Positions 35,311 to 44,347 of a DNA stretch of 64,000 nucleotides are shown here, piece after piece. The notes under the pieces are model-generated. The model saw only the letters and a program-made list of their open reading frames with translations. It was not told the DNA's origin and did not search any database. Made by a program: the position numbers and the translations under genes. Each line of letters begins with the position of its first letter. Position 1 is the first letter of the stretch. This DNA comes from Magnetovibrio sp. Lineage in GTDB: Bacteria; Pseudomonadota; Alphaproteobacteria; Rhodospirillales; Magnetovibrionaceae. Location: NCBI GenBank assembly GCA_026196495.1, contig JAPHSY010000021.1, positions 1 through 64,000 of the forward strand, written 5' to 3'.

Positions 35311-35859
35311 ATGAAACGTTTTTTCCTCGCGTTTGCTGCACTATTCACCGGAGTTTTAATCATGTCTGAAGAGGCCCTGGCCCTGGATCTTGAAAACACA
35401 TTGTACATGGACCTCAAAGACGGCCGTGTTGTCATCGAAATGCGTGATGACTTGGCGCCTAAGCACGTTAAGCGTATCAAGCAATTGACCCGCGAAGGTT
35501 TTTACGATGGCTTAAAGTTCCACCGTGTCATCGAAGGCTTCATGGCCCAAGGTGGTGACCCAGATGGTAACGGTATGGGCGGTTCTGGCGTGAATATCCC
35601 TGCTGAATTTACCCGCACACCATTTGAACGCGGTACCGTCGGCATGGCACGCAACGGACATGACATCAACAGCGGCGACAGCCAGTTCTACATCATGTTT
35701 GATCGCGCTCCTTACCTAGACAACCAATACACAGTCTGGGGCCAAGTGGTAAAGGGCATGGAATTCATCGACAACATCAAACGTGGCGACGGTCCCAACG
35801 GTGCTGTTGAAGACCCCGACGTCATCGTCAAAATGCAAGTTGCTGCTGACGCACAATAA
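35311..35859 (+). CDS. Exported cyclophilin-type peptidyl-prolyl isomerase, copy 1
   Basis: A 182-residue PpiA/PpiB-like isomerase that helps proteins fold in the periplasm. A Sec signal peptide (MKRFFLAFAALFTGVLIMSEEALA, then LDLEN) precedes the cyclophilin domain: FYDGLKFHRVIEGFMAQGGDP, GTVGMARNGHDINSGDSQFYIMF and YTVWGQVVKGMEFID. The catalytic Arg (FHRV) and Phe/Gln positions are present. The track merges it with an upstream frame; ATG 35311 with GAGGA upstream is the true start. The second copy follows after 11 bp. Confidence 0.92.
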   Translation: MKRFFLAFAALFTGVLIMSEEALALDLENTLYMDLKDGRVVIEMRDDLAPKHVKRIKQLTREGFYDGLKFHRVIEGFMAQGGDPDGNGMGGSGVNIPAEFTRTPFERGTVGMARNGHDINSGDSQFYIMFDRAPYLDNQYTVWGQVVKGMEFIDNIKRGDGPNGAVEDPDVIVKMQVAADAQ

Positions 35860-35870
35860 GGCGCAACACA

Positions 35871-36488
35871 ATGCGCCTCGTTGTACTTGCATTGATTGTC
35901 ATAGCCATCGCCACGGGTGTTTGGTTTTTAACGTCTCAAGGTGCCGTCCAATCGGACGGCGCCATGAGCCTTTACCAAGGCACCGGTGAGACCAACTTAA
36001 ACCTTAACAGTGATGACAATATTTTGCTGTTGGAGATTCCTGCAGGTACAGTGGTCATCACGATGCGCCCCGATCTTGCGCCCATTCATGTCCAACGGAT
36101 CAAAGAATTGGTGCGCAAAGGGTTTTACGATGGACTGAAATTCCACCGTGTTATCGAAGGTTTTATGGCTCAAGGTGGTGACCCGGATGGTACCGGACGT
36201 GGCGGCAGTGGTTTCAACCTTCCTGCTGAGTTTTCTCAAGAAAAATTTGAGCGTGGTGTTTTGGGCATGGCCCGCGCGCGCTCCATCAACAGCGCCGATT
36301 CACAGTTTTTCATCATGCTGGGCGATGCCCCACACTTGAGCGGTCAATACACCATTTGGGGGCAAGTTACCAAAGGCATGGAATTTGTAGACGCTTTGAA
36401 AAAGGGCAACAAGAACGCCAACGGCCAGATTTCTGGCAAGCCTGACCGTATCAAACGCATGCGAATCAAATCAGACACACTGAACTGA
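35871..36488 (+). CDS. Membrane-anchored cyclophilin-type isomerase, copy 2
   Basis: A 205-residue tandem paralogue of the preceding gene, with near-identical blocks (GFYDGLKFHRVIEGFMAQGGDPDG, GGSGFNLPAEF, MEFVDALKKGN). The N-terminus MRLVVLALIVIAIATGVWFLTSQ is a hydrophobic anchor or uncleaved signal followed by an acidic linker, so the domain should sit in the periplasm attached to the inner membrane. Co-transcribed with copy 1. Confidence 0.92.
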   Translation: MRLVVLALIVIAIATGVWFLTSQGAVQSDGAMSLYQGTGETNLNLNSDDNILLLEIPAGTVVITMRPDLAPIHVQRIKELVRKGFYDGLKFHRVIEGFMAQGGDPDGTGRGGSGFNLPAEFSQEKFERGVLGMARARSINSADSQFFIMLGDAPHLSGQYTIWGQVTKGMEFVDALKKGNKNANGQISGKPDRIKRMRIKSDTLN

Positions 36489-36493
36489 TCGAC

Positions 36494-36865
36494 TCAATCC
36501 GCTGATTTTGCCAACACTCGATCTACACAAGTCTCTAAATCTCTCATGGAAAAGGGTTTGGTCAGGGCACATGTGGCTCCAATTTCGTAAGTCGTGTCCA
36601 TCACATCGAGATTCTTCTTATCACCAGAAATGGCGATAATTTTTAAATCTGGCTGCACGACCTTCAATTCCAAGATGGTTTCAACACCGTCTTTTTCGGG
36701 CATGATAAGGTCGGTAATAACCAAATCAAAGTGGCTCAGCTTAAAGACCTCAACACCCTCACGCCCATTAATGGCGGTCTTGACCGTGTGTCCCATACTT
36801 GTCAATGCAGATTCCAGCGAGGCGCGAACCTGTTCATTATCTTCAATGAGTAGAACGTGAACCAA
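36494..36865 (-). CDS. Single-domain response regulator (CheY-like)
   Basis: A 123-residue receiver domain without output domain. Acidic pocket EDN at the start, phosphoacceptor Asp in DLVITDLIMPEKDG, Thr/Ser in IAISGD and Lys in ALTKPFSMRDL. It could serve chemotaxis or one of the orphan kinases in the window. It converges on the cyclophilin pair with a 5-bp gap. Confidence 0.9.
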   Translation of the reverse strand: MVHVLLIEDNEQVRASLESALTSMGHTVKTAINGREGVEVFKLSHFDLVITDLIMPEKDGVETILELKVVQPDLKIIAISGDKKNLDVMDTTYEIGATCALTKPFSMRDLETCVDRVLAKSAD

Positions 36866-37000
36866 TGCCCTCTTTCCCTGAACTTAGGTCGTCTGTGAAG
36901 CGGGTGGTCGGGCCGCATCATGATTGATGCCACCACCTTACACCGCGACTATAGCGTCACGGTTCACGAGACCCAAGTCTCCAATTTAAAATTGGATTTT

Positions 37001-38203
37001 TTATTCTGCAGCGGAAGGTTGCTTCACGGCAGACAAAACCGTTTCACGCCCCTCAGCGGGATTATGTGGGATCAAAAATGCCAACATCAACGACCCCATC
37101 GCCATTCCAGCACCAGCCAAAAACACCAAAGCATGATCGTTCACCCAGATGGCACCAAAAACGACCGGGATCACCACAGCGGCAATGTGATTGATGGTGA
37201 AGCTCACACCAGAAGTGGAGGCAATGTCTTGGGGATCGGCAATTTTTTGGAAGTATGTCTTCGACGCAAAGGACATGGCAAAAAACAAATGATCAAGTAA
37301 ATAGAGCCCCACCGCAATCCATGCATTGTCAACAAACGCATAGGCCAAAAACACCACGACCAAGCCACTGTATTCGATAATCAATACCCGGCGTTCACCC
37401 AACTTACCAATCATCCGCCCAACTTTGGGCGAGAACCAAATTGCCATGGCGCTGGTGGCAAGGAACATCAAACTCATCGCTGCCGCATCAAAGCCGAATT
37501 TTTCCACCATCAAGAACCCAGCAAACACCACAAAAATTTGACGTCTAGCCCCCCACAAAAAGGTTAACGCATAAAACAGCCAATACCGTTTGCGCAGAAC
37601 CAAGTGTTTGTGTTGCTCGGCCTTGCCGACAAAGCGTGGGAAGGCCAGCCAACACCACAGCGTGATGATCAACGTCAAACCACCACCCGCGACGTATACC
37701 CAAACCATATCAACCTTCAAAACATCCAAGCTCAACCAGATCAGACCAAAGGCGATCAATCCCGCAAACGATCCTGCAGACACCATCCGCCCCATGGCAA
37801 CTGGGGCTTTGTCCACATCCAGCCATTGCAGTGCTAAAGACTGGCGCAAAGTTTCAAAGTAGTGGAAGCCGATAGACATAATCACCGTGGTGACGTAAAG
37901 CCCCAGCTCTGACGGGAAAAAGCCCGTTGCAGCCGTTCCCAATCCCAATAGCACCAAGGCCATAAATGCCAAGGGCTGTTCACGTACAACCAACAACAAA
38001 AAAATCACCCCAAAGGCCAAAAAACCCGGGACTTCTCGCAAGCTTTGTAAGATACCAATTTCCACCCCGGTAAACTGTGCGCGCTCAATGGTGAAGTTGT
38101 TGAGCAAGGCCTGCCATGTGCTAAAGCTCAGTGGCAAGGCAATAGACATCAAAATCAACAAAACTTCGGGACGTTTCCAGAGCGAAGTAGGCTGTACAGA
38201 CAT
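37001..38203 (-). CDS. MFS transporter
   Basis: A 400-residue major facilitator with about twelve helices (LLILMSIALPLSFSTWQALLNNF, FLAFGVIFLLLVV, GLYVTTVIMSIGFHYFE, and so on) and a basic loop LPLSFSTW...VGRMIGKLGERRVLIIEY between the halves. Substrate unknown. It is divergent from an AraC-type regulator 100 bp away, which probably controls it. The C-terminus is acidic and not conserved in pattern. Confidence 0.82.
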   Translation of the reverse strand: MSVQPTSLWKRPEVLLILMSIALPLSFSTWQALLNNFTIERAQFTGVEIGILQSLREVPGFLAFGVIFLLLVVREQPLAFMALVLLGLGTAATGFFPSELGLYVTTVIMSIGFHYFETLRQSLALQWLDVDKAPVAMGRMVSAGSFAGLIAFGLIWLSLDVLKVDMVWVYVAGGGLTLIITLWCWLAFPRFVGKAEQHKHLVLRKRYWLFYALTFLWGARRQIFVVFAGFLMVEKFGFDAAAMSLMFLATSAMAIWFSPKVGRMIGKLGERRVLIIEYSGLVVVFLAYAFVDNAWIAVGLYLLDHLFFAMSFASKTYFQKIADPQDIASTSGVSFTINHIAAVVIPVVFGAIWVNDHALVFLAGAGMAMGSLMLAFLIPHNPAEGRETVLSAVKQPSAAE

Positions 38204-38257
38204 TCATGTCTCCAGGGACTTTTTTGTGTTTTAGAATAATTTGAAAATACCCAAGTT

Positions 38258-38276
38258 GTGTACTAGGCTTATACAC
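38258..38276. promoter_or_regulatory. Inverted repeat between MFS and AraC-type genes
   Basis: GTGTA-N9-TACAC lies 28 bp before the AraC-type start and 55 bp before the MFS start. It overlaps the N-terminal extension in the track ORF, supporting ATG 38304 as the real start. Confidence 0.35.
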
Positions 38277-38303
38277 ACAATTCAGACAATTTATATCGCA
38301 AAT

Positions 38304-39095
38304 ATGCCAAAACAACGTCCCATATCATCCATTCCTGGTGTCATCTTGGACACCCGCGACATTCCACGCTCTGTAGTGATCCGCCCAAAATTCATCGAGC
38401 GCGGTGACGATGGCCCTGTTCACCACCACAATCGTGAGCAACTGGTCTATGCTGACCGTGGTGTGATGTTGGTGTCCACGGACAGTGGATCATGGGTGGT
38501 GCCACCTAATCGTGCTGTATGGGTCCCCAGCAAAATGGACCACGGCGTCAAAACCATCACCGATTGCCGCATGCTGAATGTCTTCTTTGATCCAGGGCTT
38601 CTGGCAAAATTACCCAAAACTTGTTCCGTAGTATCCGTACCACCTTTGCTGCAAGAGCTTCTACGTCACGCCAGCACCTTCCCTGACCTTTATGACGAAG
38701 ATGGGCCAGAAGGTCGCGTTATTGACGTGATTGTCGATTCAGTACAGTCCCTCGACACTGTCCCCCTGCACTTACCCATGCCCACCGACAAACGTCTGCG
38801 CCGAGTGGCAGAAGCAATCATCGCTGATCCAGCGGACAAACGCTCCCAAACCGATTGGGCAAAGACATGTGGTGCCAGCGTACGTACCTTGGCACGGCTA
38901 TTTCCGGAACAAACAGGTATGACCTTCAGCGCCTGGCGACAACAAGCCCGTCTCATGGCTGCACTTGAACGCCTCGCAGCCGGAGAAGCTGTCGTCAGCA
39001 TTGCACTGGATCTCGGCTACGCCAGCCAAAGCGCCTTCATCACCATGTTCAAAAAAGCACTTGGGACTACCCCGGGAAAATATTTTTCGAATTAG
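38304..39095 (+). CDS. AraC family transcriptional regulator
   Basis: A 263-residue regulator with an N-terminal cupin ([48 protein letters not shown]) and a C-terminal AraC double HTH ([79 protein letters not shown]). The track start at 38241 (TTG) runs through the intergenic repeat; ATG 38304 is preferred, though its ribosome binding site is poor. The stop overlaps the alaS stop by four bases. Confidence 0.88.
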   Translation: MPKQRPISSIPGVILDTRDIPRSVVIRPKFIERGDDGPVHHHNREQLVYADRGVMLVSTDSGSWVVPPNRAVWVPSKMDHGVKTITDCRMLNVFFDPGLLAKLPKTCSVVSVPPLLQELLRHASTFPDLYDEDGPEGRVIDVIVDSVQSLDTVPLHLPMPTDKRLRRVAEAIIADPADKRSQTDWAKTCGASVRTLARLFPEQTGMTFSAWRQQARLMAALERLAAGEAVVSIALDLGYASQSAFITMFKKALGTTPGKYFSN

Positions 39096-41731
39096 CCTAC
39101 TAACGCAGCTTCGATAGCATCTAAGCCTGCTTGGGCTTTATCAGCATCGGGGCCACCGGCTTGCGCCATATCAGGACGACCGCCACCACCTTTACCGCCC
39201 ACGGCTGCAGAGCCTGCGCGGACCAAATCAACAGCACTGATTTTACTGGTAAGATCTTCGGTTACACCGACAACCAGCGACACTTTGCCATCAGACACGC
39301 CAACCAAAGCCACAACACCGGAACCAATTTGTCCCTTCATGTCATCAGCCAAGCCTTTGAGTTCCTTACCTGGAACGTCTTTCAACAGTTTTGGGGCGAA
39401 CTTAATACCCGCGACCTCTTTGGTTTCTTGGGCAGCACCCGATCCACCACCGGATGCCAGCTTCTTGCGCAGATCCGCAATTTCACGTTCCATTTTTTTG
39501 CGATCTTCAACCAACTGCTGAACACGGGTCGGCACATCGGCAGGTGCCGATTTCAATACGGCCGCCGCAGATTGCAATGCAGCTTCTTGAGATTCCAAAT
39601 ACTCAACCGCCGCCGCACCAGTCAGGGCTTCAATCCGGCGGACACCAGATGCCACTGCACCTTCTGAGACAACTTTCAACAAGCCAATATCACCCGTGCG
39701 GGTCACATGGGTACCACCACACAGTTCGACCGAGTAATCCTTGTCGTTTTCCGTGCCCATGGACACCACGCGGACTTCGTCACCGTATTTTTCACCAAAC
39801 AAAGCCATCGCGCCTGCTTCCACGGCTTCTTCCGGTGCCATTAAACGGGTGGTAACTTCAGTGTTGGTGCGCACTTGAGAGTTTACAGCCAACTCAATTG
39901 CCATCAGCTCTTCAGATGTAACCGCTTTGGGGTGGCTCACATCAAAACGCAGCCGCTCGCTGGACACCATCGAGCCCTTCTGCGTGACATGATCACCCAG
40001 TGCATCACGCATCGCAGCATGCAACAGGTGCGTGGCAGAGTGGTTGGCACGGATCGCAGCACGGTTGGTCGCGTTCACACTCAGTGTGACTTCATCGCCT
40101 ACCTTTAATGTACCTTCACTGACTTTACCCACATGAATGTGAACATCGCCCAATTTCTTTTGCGTATCGGTAATGTCAACAATCAGACCATCAGCCGTGA
40201 CAATACCAACGTCACCCATCTGACCACCGGACTCCCCATAAAACGGGGTTTGGTTGGCAACCAACATGACTTCATCACCCGCTGCGGCCTCATCCACACG
40301 TGCACCATCTTTAACAATGGCAGTGACTTGCCCCTGGGCTTCTTCGGTTTTGTAGCCCAAGAAATCGGTGGCACCAATTTCGTCACGCAGATCAAACCAG
40401 ACTTCTTCCGTCGCCGCTTGACCGGAACCGGACCAGCTGGCGCGTGCGGCAGCTTTTTGTTTTTCCATGGCCGTATTGAAACCGTCTTCATCCACGGCAA
40501 TGCCCTTGGACTTCAGCGCGTCTTGGGTCAAATCCAATGGGAAGCCATAGGTATCATAAAGCTTGAAGGCCGTTTCACCGTCAAGTTCACCACCCTCAGC
40601 CATATCTCCTGTGGCTTCATCCAGCAGCTTCAAGCCACGATCCAAGGTTTTCTTAAAGCGTGTTTCTTCAAGCTTTAAAGTTTCAGTGATCAACGCTTCA
40701 GCACGGTTTAATTCCGGAAATGCGGCCGACATCTTGGCTTGCAGTGCCGGGAACAGTTTGTAGATAACCGGATCGGTCGCGCCAATCATATGGGCATGGC
40801 GCATGGCACGACGCATGATCCGGCGCAATACATAACCGCGACCTTCGTTGCTGGGCAACACACCATCGGCAATCAAGAACGCACTGGCGCGGAGGTGATC
40901 GGCAATAACGCGGTGGGATACGCGGTGATCACCATCCGGGTCGGTATTGGTTTCACCGGCAGAGGCTTCGATCAGGGCACGCATCAAATCGATGTCGTAG
41001 TTGTCATGGCTGCCTTGCATGACGGCGGCAATGCGTTCCAAGCCCATACCAGTGTCGATGGACGGCTTCGGCAGATCAACCCGGGTGTCGGCATCAACCT
41101 GTTCATATTGCATGAATACCAGATTCCAGATCTCAACAAAGCGGTCACCGTCTTCTTCCGGTGTGCCCGGAGGGCCACCCCAGATGTGATCACCATGGTC
41201 GTAGAAGATTTCAGAGCACGGGCCACACGGACCGGTGTCGCCCATGGACCAAAAATTATCAGAGGTCGGGATACGGATGATGCGCTCATCCGGCAGACCC
41301 GCAACTTTTTTCCAGATGTCGAACGCTTGATCGTCTGTGTGATAGACCGTGACCAACAGACGGTCTTTGTCCAGGCCGTATTCCTTGGTGATCAGGTTCC
41401 ACGCCATATCGATGGCATCGTCTTTGAAATAATCACCGAACGAGAAGTTACCCAGCATTTCAAAGAACGTGTGGTGGCGTGCCGTGTGACCGACGTTTTC
41501 CAAATCATTATGCTTACCGCCTGCACGGACACATTTTTGTGATGTGGTGGCGCGGCTATAATCGCGCGTTTCCATGCCTGTAAAAACGTTTTTGAACTGC
41601 ACCATACCGGCGTTAACGAACATCAGGGTCGGATCATTGTGCGGCACAAGGGGGCTCGACGACACCACTTGGTGATCATTCTTGGCAAAGAAGTCGAGGA
41701 AGGCCTTGCGGATGTCGTTGGCGGTTTGCAT
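39092..41731 (-). CDS. alaS: Alanyl-tRNA synthetase
   Basis: An 879-residue class II synthetase that charges tRNA-Ala. Seen are [54 protein letters not shown], the editing domain [19 protein letters not shown], the zinc motif [15 protein letters not shown] and the C-terminal C-Ala domain ([12 protein letters not shown]). ATG 41731 is chosen over the track start 22 codons earlier. It stands 237 bp downstream of recA on the same strand, with the recA terminator between. Confidence 0.97.
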   Translation of the reverse strand: MQTANDIRKAFLDFFAKNDHQVVSSSPLVPHNDPTLMFVNAGMVQFKNVFTGMETRDYSRATTSQKCVRAGGKHNDLENVGHTARHHTFFEMLGNFSFGDYFKDDAIDMAWNLITKEYGLDKDRLLVTVYHTDDQAFDIWKKVAGLPDERIIRIPTSDNFWSMGDTGPCGPCSEIFYDHGDHIWGGPPGTPEEDGDRFVEIWNLVFMQYEQVDADTRVDLPKPSIDTGMGLERIAAVMQGSHDNYDIDLMRALIEASAGETNTDPDGDHRVSHRVIADHLRASAFLIADGVLPSNEGRGYVLRRIMRRAMRHAHMIGATDPVIYKLFPALQAKMSAAFPELNRAEALITETLKLEETRFKKTLDRGLKLLDEATGDMAEGGELDGETAFKLYDTYGFPLDLTQDALKSKGIAVDEDGFNTAMEKQKAAARASWSGSGQAATEEVWFDLRDEIGATDFLGYKTEEAQGQVTAIVKDGARVDEAAAGDEVMLVANQTPFYGESGGQMGDVGIVTADGLIVDITDTQKKLGDVHIHVGKVSEGTLKVGDEVTLSVNATNRAAIRANHSATHLLHAAMRDALGDHVTQKGSMVSSERLRFDVSHPKAVTSEELMAIELAVNSQVRTNTEVTTRLMAPEEAVEAGAMALFGEKYGDEVRVVSMGTENDKDYSVELCGGTHVTRTGDIGLLKVVSEGAVASGVRRIEALTGAAAVEYLESQEAALQSAAAVLKSAPADVPTRVQQLVEDRKKMEREIADLRKKLASGGGSGAAQETKEVAGIKFAPKLLKDVPGKELKGLADDMKGQIGSGVVALVGVSDGKVSLVVGVTEDLTSKISAVDLVRAGSAAVGGKGGGGRPDMAQAGGPDADKAQAGLDAIEAALVG

Positions 41732-41873
41732 ATGCTGTGTGTCCGACTGGTTCGTATTGAGTTTCTGTGACCCTAAAAGCAGAGTATATCCCCACAAAAA
41801 GGCCGAAAACTGCTTTTACTAGGGATCATGCCCCCTGTCCACTCTCCCAGCCCCTAAGCAGGGCCGATTTTCA

Positions 41874-41922
41874 ACGAAAACGCGGCCCCAAACGATCTGG
41901 AATGTCGTTCATTGGGGCCGCG
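41874..41922 (-). terminator. Terminator of recA
   Basis: CGCGGCCCCAA and TTGGGGCCGCG form an 11-bp stem with an inner ACGA/TCGT extension. On the minus strand TTTTCGTT follows. It lies 47 bp past the recA stop. Confidence 0.8.
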
Positions 41923-41968
41923 CCCTGCGCATGGGGATCATGCGGCAACGGGTTATCTGAGGCTAGAC

Positions 41969-43048
41969 TTATTCCTCAGCATCATCGGCGGGATCGCTAT
42001 CAGGACCACCGACCAGCATTTCATCGGCAATCAAGCCTGCATTGGCGCGGATTTGGCGTTCCAACTCTTCGGCCATTTCTGGATTTTCACGCAGGTAGTT
42101 TTTGGCATTCTCACGGCCTTGACCGATACGCACCGAGTTACACGAGAACCAGGAACCGGATTTCTCCACCAATTCGGCTTTTAAGCCCAAATCGAGCAAT
42201 TCACCCATTTTGGAGACGCCTTCGCCATACATGATGTCGAATTCGACCATTTTGAATGGCGGGGCCATTTTGTTTTTGACCACTTTGACCCGGGTTTGGT
42301 TGCCGACCACTTCATCACGATCTTTGATCGCACCGATGCGACGGATTTCCATGCGAACCGAGCTGTAGAACTTCAATGCGTTACCGCCCGTGGTGGTTTC
42401 GGGGTTGCCGAACATCACACCAATTTTCATGCGGATTTGGTTGATGAAGATCACCAGCGTGCCCGAGCGCGCCACAGATGCCGTCAATTTACGCAATGCT
42501 TGGCTCATCAGGCGGGCTTGCAGACCAACGTGGTGGTCACCCATTTCGCCCTCCAACTCAGCACGTGGCACCAAGGCAGCAACCGAGTCCACCACCAACA
42601 CATCCACAGCGCCGGAACGTACCAAAGTGTCGGTGATTTCCAATGCTTGCTCACCGCCATCGGGCTGCGAGATTAGCAATTCGTCAATGTTAACGCCCAG
42701 TTTCCTGGCATAAATCGGGTCAAGTGCGTGTTCGGCATCAACAAAGGCACAGGTGCCACCGGTTTTTTGTGCCTCGGCTACAACATGCAGTGCCAAGGTG
42801 GTTTTACCGGAGCTTTCAGGCCCATAAACCTCAACAATGCGGCCCTTAGGCAGGCCACCGATACCCAAACCGATATCCAGACCAATCGAACCCGTAGAGA
42901 TGGCTTCATGTTCCACGGTTTCGCGTTGGCCCAGTTTCATCACCGAGCCCTTGCCAAAAGCGCGCTCAATTTGTGAGACGGCGGCTTCCAGCGCTTTGTT
43001 TTTATCCACGGAGTTTTTCTCCACTAAGCGTAAAGCTGATTGCGACAT
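41969..43048 (-). CDS. recA: Recombinase A
   Basis: A 359-residue RecA that drives homologous recombination and activates the SOS response. Walker [37 protein letters not shown] (Walker B and loop 1), [28 protein letters not shown] (loop 2) and an acidic C-terminus. Full length. A GTTC-N7-GTTC box lies 124 bp upstream. Confidence 0.98.
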   Translation of the reverse strand: MSQSALRLVEKNSVDKNKALEAAVSQIERAFGKGSVMKLGQRETVEHEAISTGSIGLDIGLGIGGLPKGRIVEVYGPESSGKTTLALHVVAEAQKTGGTCAFVDAEHALDPIYARKLGVNIDELLISQPDGGEQALEITDTLVRSGAVDVLVVDSVAALVPRAELEGEMGDHHVGLQARLMSQALRKLTASVARSGTLVIFINQIRMKIGVMFGNPETTTGGNALKFYSSVRMEIRRIGAIKDRDEVVGNQTRVKVVKNKMAPPFKMVEFDIMYGEGVSKMGELLDLGLKAELVEKSGSWFSCNSVRIGQGRENAKNYLRENPEMAEELERQIRANAGLIADEMLVGGPDSDPADDAEE

Positions 43049-43100
43049 GATCCCCTAGCTCCAATCTTTCATAACGTTTCCAGATGTTCAATGAAGCCAG

Positions 43101-43128
43101 GATGTACCTATTTTGTTCTTGTTGTCAA
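43101..43128 (-). promoter_or_regulatory. Candidate recA promoter
   Basis: On the minus strand TTGACA (-35) and TACATC (-10, three of six matches to TATAAT) are 16 bp apart, giving a leader of about 45 bases. The -35 is strong and the -10 is weak. Confidence 0.4.
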
Positions 43129-43171
43129 AACTTTTTTTAATATATTGATATAAAACAATAAAATAACATAT

Positions 43172-43186
43172 GTTCCTTATGTGTTC
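43172..43186. promoter_or_regulatory. LexA (SOS) box upstream of recA
   Basis: GTTCCTTATGTGTTC is an exact GTTC-N7-GTTC direct repeat, the established LexA operator of alphaproteobacteria. It lies 124 bp before recA. On the minus strand TTGTGA and TGTTAT flank it as a weak -35/-10 pair with 16-bp spacing, which would put the box within a promoter. Confidence 0.75.
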
Positions 43187-43432
43187 ACAAAAAATTGAGT
43201 AAAGTTGGAACATTCAGCCCCACTGGTTAGTGCGCCATTTGGATCAAGAATCGCACCATAATCGATAATTTTGGGTCTACGCATTTTTTCACACCATAGC
43301 TTCAATCCTATCAATGACGTTCTAAAATATTTGTGTATGATGATAACACGACCATTACGGGCACAAGACCATATGGAAACCAGATAAAGCTTTTTGCTCA
43401 ATCTATTGACATGGCGTTTACTTCTACAACCT
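43187..43432. other. Intergenic region between the SOS box and the binding-protein gene
   Basis: This AT-rich stretch belongs to the 391-bp gap between recA and the binding protein. A 96-residue minus-strand ORF crosses it but has no family resemblance and no ribosome binding site. No RNA gene or terminator was seen. Confidence 0.4.
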
Positions 43433-43440
43433 GGGGGGGG
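43433..43440 (+). repeat. G8 homopolymer at the start of the binding-protein gene
   Basis: Eight G in a row end at the G of the GTG start codon at 43440. Slippage here would change ribosome binding spacing or, if translation begins upstream, the frame. Confidence 0.85.
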
Positions 43441-44288
43441 TGAGATTGGCGGACCACATACAAGCATTTCGTTTATATCAAGTGGTGCAAAGCGCCATGA
43501 CGGTTTGCACGGAACACGCCCAGAAATGGGGAAAAAGCATCGGAATCATTTGTATTGGCGTGCTCTGCTCCAATCAGGACGTATCCGCGCAAGAGCCACA
43601 AACCCGCACCATTGCCGCCGCCAATTCGACCTGCACAACCATCAAAAAAGCCGCAGAAATATTTGCCCAGCGCCACGGCATTTCCTTTTCCTATATCTGT
43701 AAATCCTCAGGACGTCTGGCCAAAGGCATCAAGGGCGGCATGATCACCCCCGACTATTTTATTTCAGCCAATGAAATGTGGATGAAAGAGCTCACAAAAA
43801 ACGGGCACATAAAGGCTGAGGTCGTTAAAGAACTCTGGGGTAATGAGCTGGTACTTGCCCACCCCCGAAATCATCCTCTCAACATAACCACCTGGGAAGA
43901 TATCGCCACGGACAAAATCGCCCAACTTTTGATTGGTGACCCAGGCACTGCACCGTTTGGACGTTATTCGAAACAGGCTCTTCAGTCCGTTGGTTTATGG
44001 AACAAAGTCAAATCGAAGATCAGTACTCGTAAACACATCACGCTGTTGTCCAACGACCTTGCCAACGCAGGGGCCGCAACTGCAGGAATGTTGTTTTCCA
44101 CCAACCTAACTGAAGATCTACAAACCGTTTTGCATGTGCCGTCTGTATGGCATGACCCAATCCGCTACTACGGCGCCCCCACCGCAGACAATGGCCATGA
44201 CAAAGTGATGACCTCTTTCGTTTCATATCTCAAAAGTCCAGAAGCTCAAGATGTTTTCAGTAAAGCAGGCTTCAAAATATTGCCTTAG
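43440..44288 (+). CDS. Periplasmic substrate-binding protein (ModA/type 2 PBP-like)
   Basis: A 282-residue secreted binding protein. The N-terminus carries a long signal-like region (IGIICIGVLCSNQDVSAQEP), and the mature part follows a ModA-type fold: TIAAANSTCTTIKKAAEIFAQRHGISFSYICKSSGRLAKGI, then GNELVLAHPRNHPLNITTWEDIATDKIAQLLIGDPGTAPFGRYSKQALQSVGLW. The ligand (molybdate or another anion) is not certain. The start is either GTG 43440, after the G8 run, or ATG 43497 (MTVCTEHAQKWGKS), which gives a more normal signal peptide. No ABC permease is adjacent; a histidine kinase starts 59 bp downstream. Confidence 0.75.
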   Translation: MRLADHIQAFRLYQVVQSAMTVCTEHAQKWGKSIGIICIGVLCSNQDVSAQEPQTRTIAAANSTCTTIKKAAEIFAQRHGISFSYICKSSGRLAKGIKGGMITPDYFISANEMWMKELTKNGHIKAEVVKELWGNELVLAHPRNHPLNITTWEDIATDKIAQLLIGDPGTAPFGRYSKQALQSVGLWNKVKSKISTRKHITLLSNDLANAGAATAGMLFSTNLTEDLQTVLHVPSVWHDPIRYYGAPTADNGHDKVMTSFVSYLKSPEAQDVFSKAGFKILP

Positions 44289-44347
44289 TCGCAACATGAA
44301 CCAACAAGGCTAAGTGAACTAAAGTTAATAAGTAGAGTGAAGAAACC

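Noticed and set aside
36978-37005. CCAATTTAAAATTGG followed by T run, as plus-strand terminator of a small RNA
   Set aside because: The stem is only 6 bp and AT-rich, and no plus-strand gene or promoter leads to it.
40739-41542. Plus-strand ORF of 267 residues opposite alaS
   Set aside because: Antisense to conserved alaS domains; no independent evidence.
43083-43100. GTTTCCAGATGTTC near the recA start as SOS box
   Set aside because: Only one half-site is intact and the spacing is 6; the exact box is at 43172.
43177-43467. Minus-strand ORF of 96 residues between recA and the binding-protein gene
   Set aside because: No ribosome binding site or family, and it overlaps the SOS box, the G8 run and the start of the plus-strand gene.
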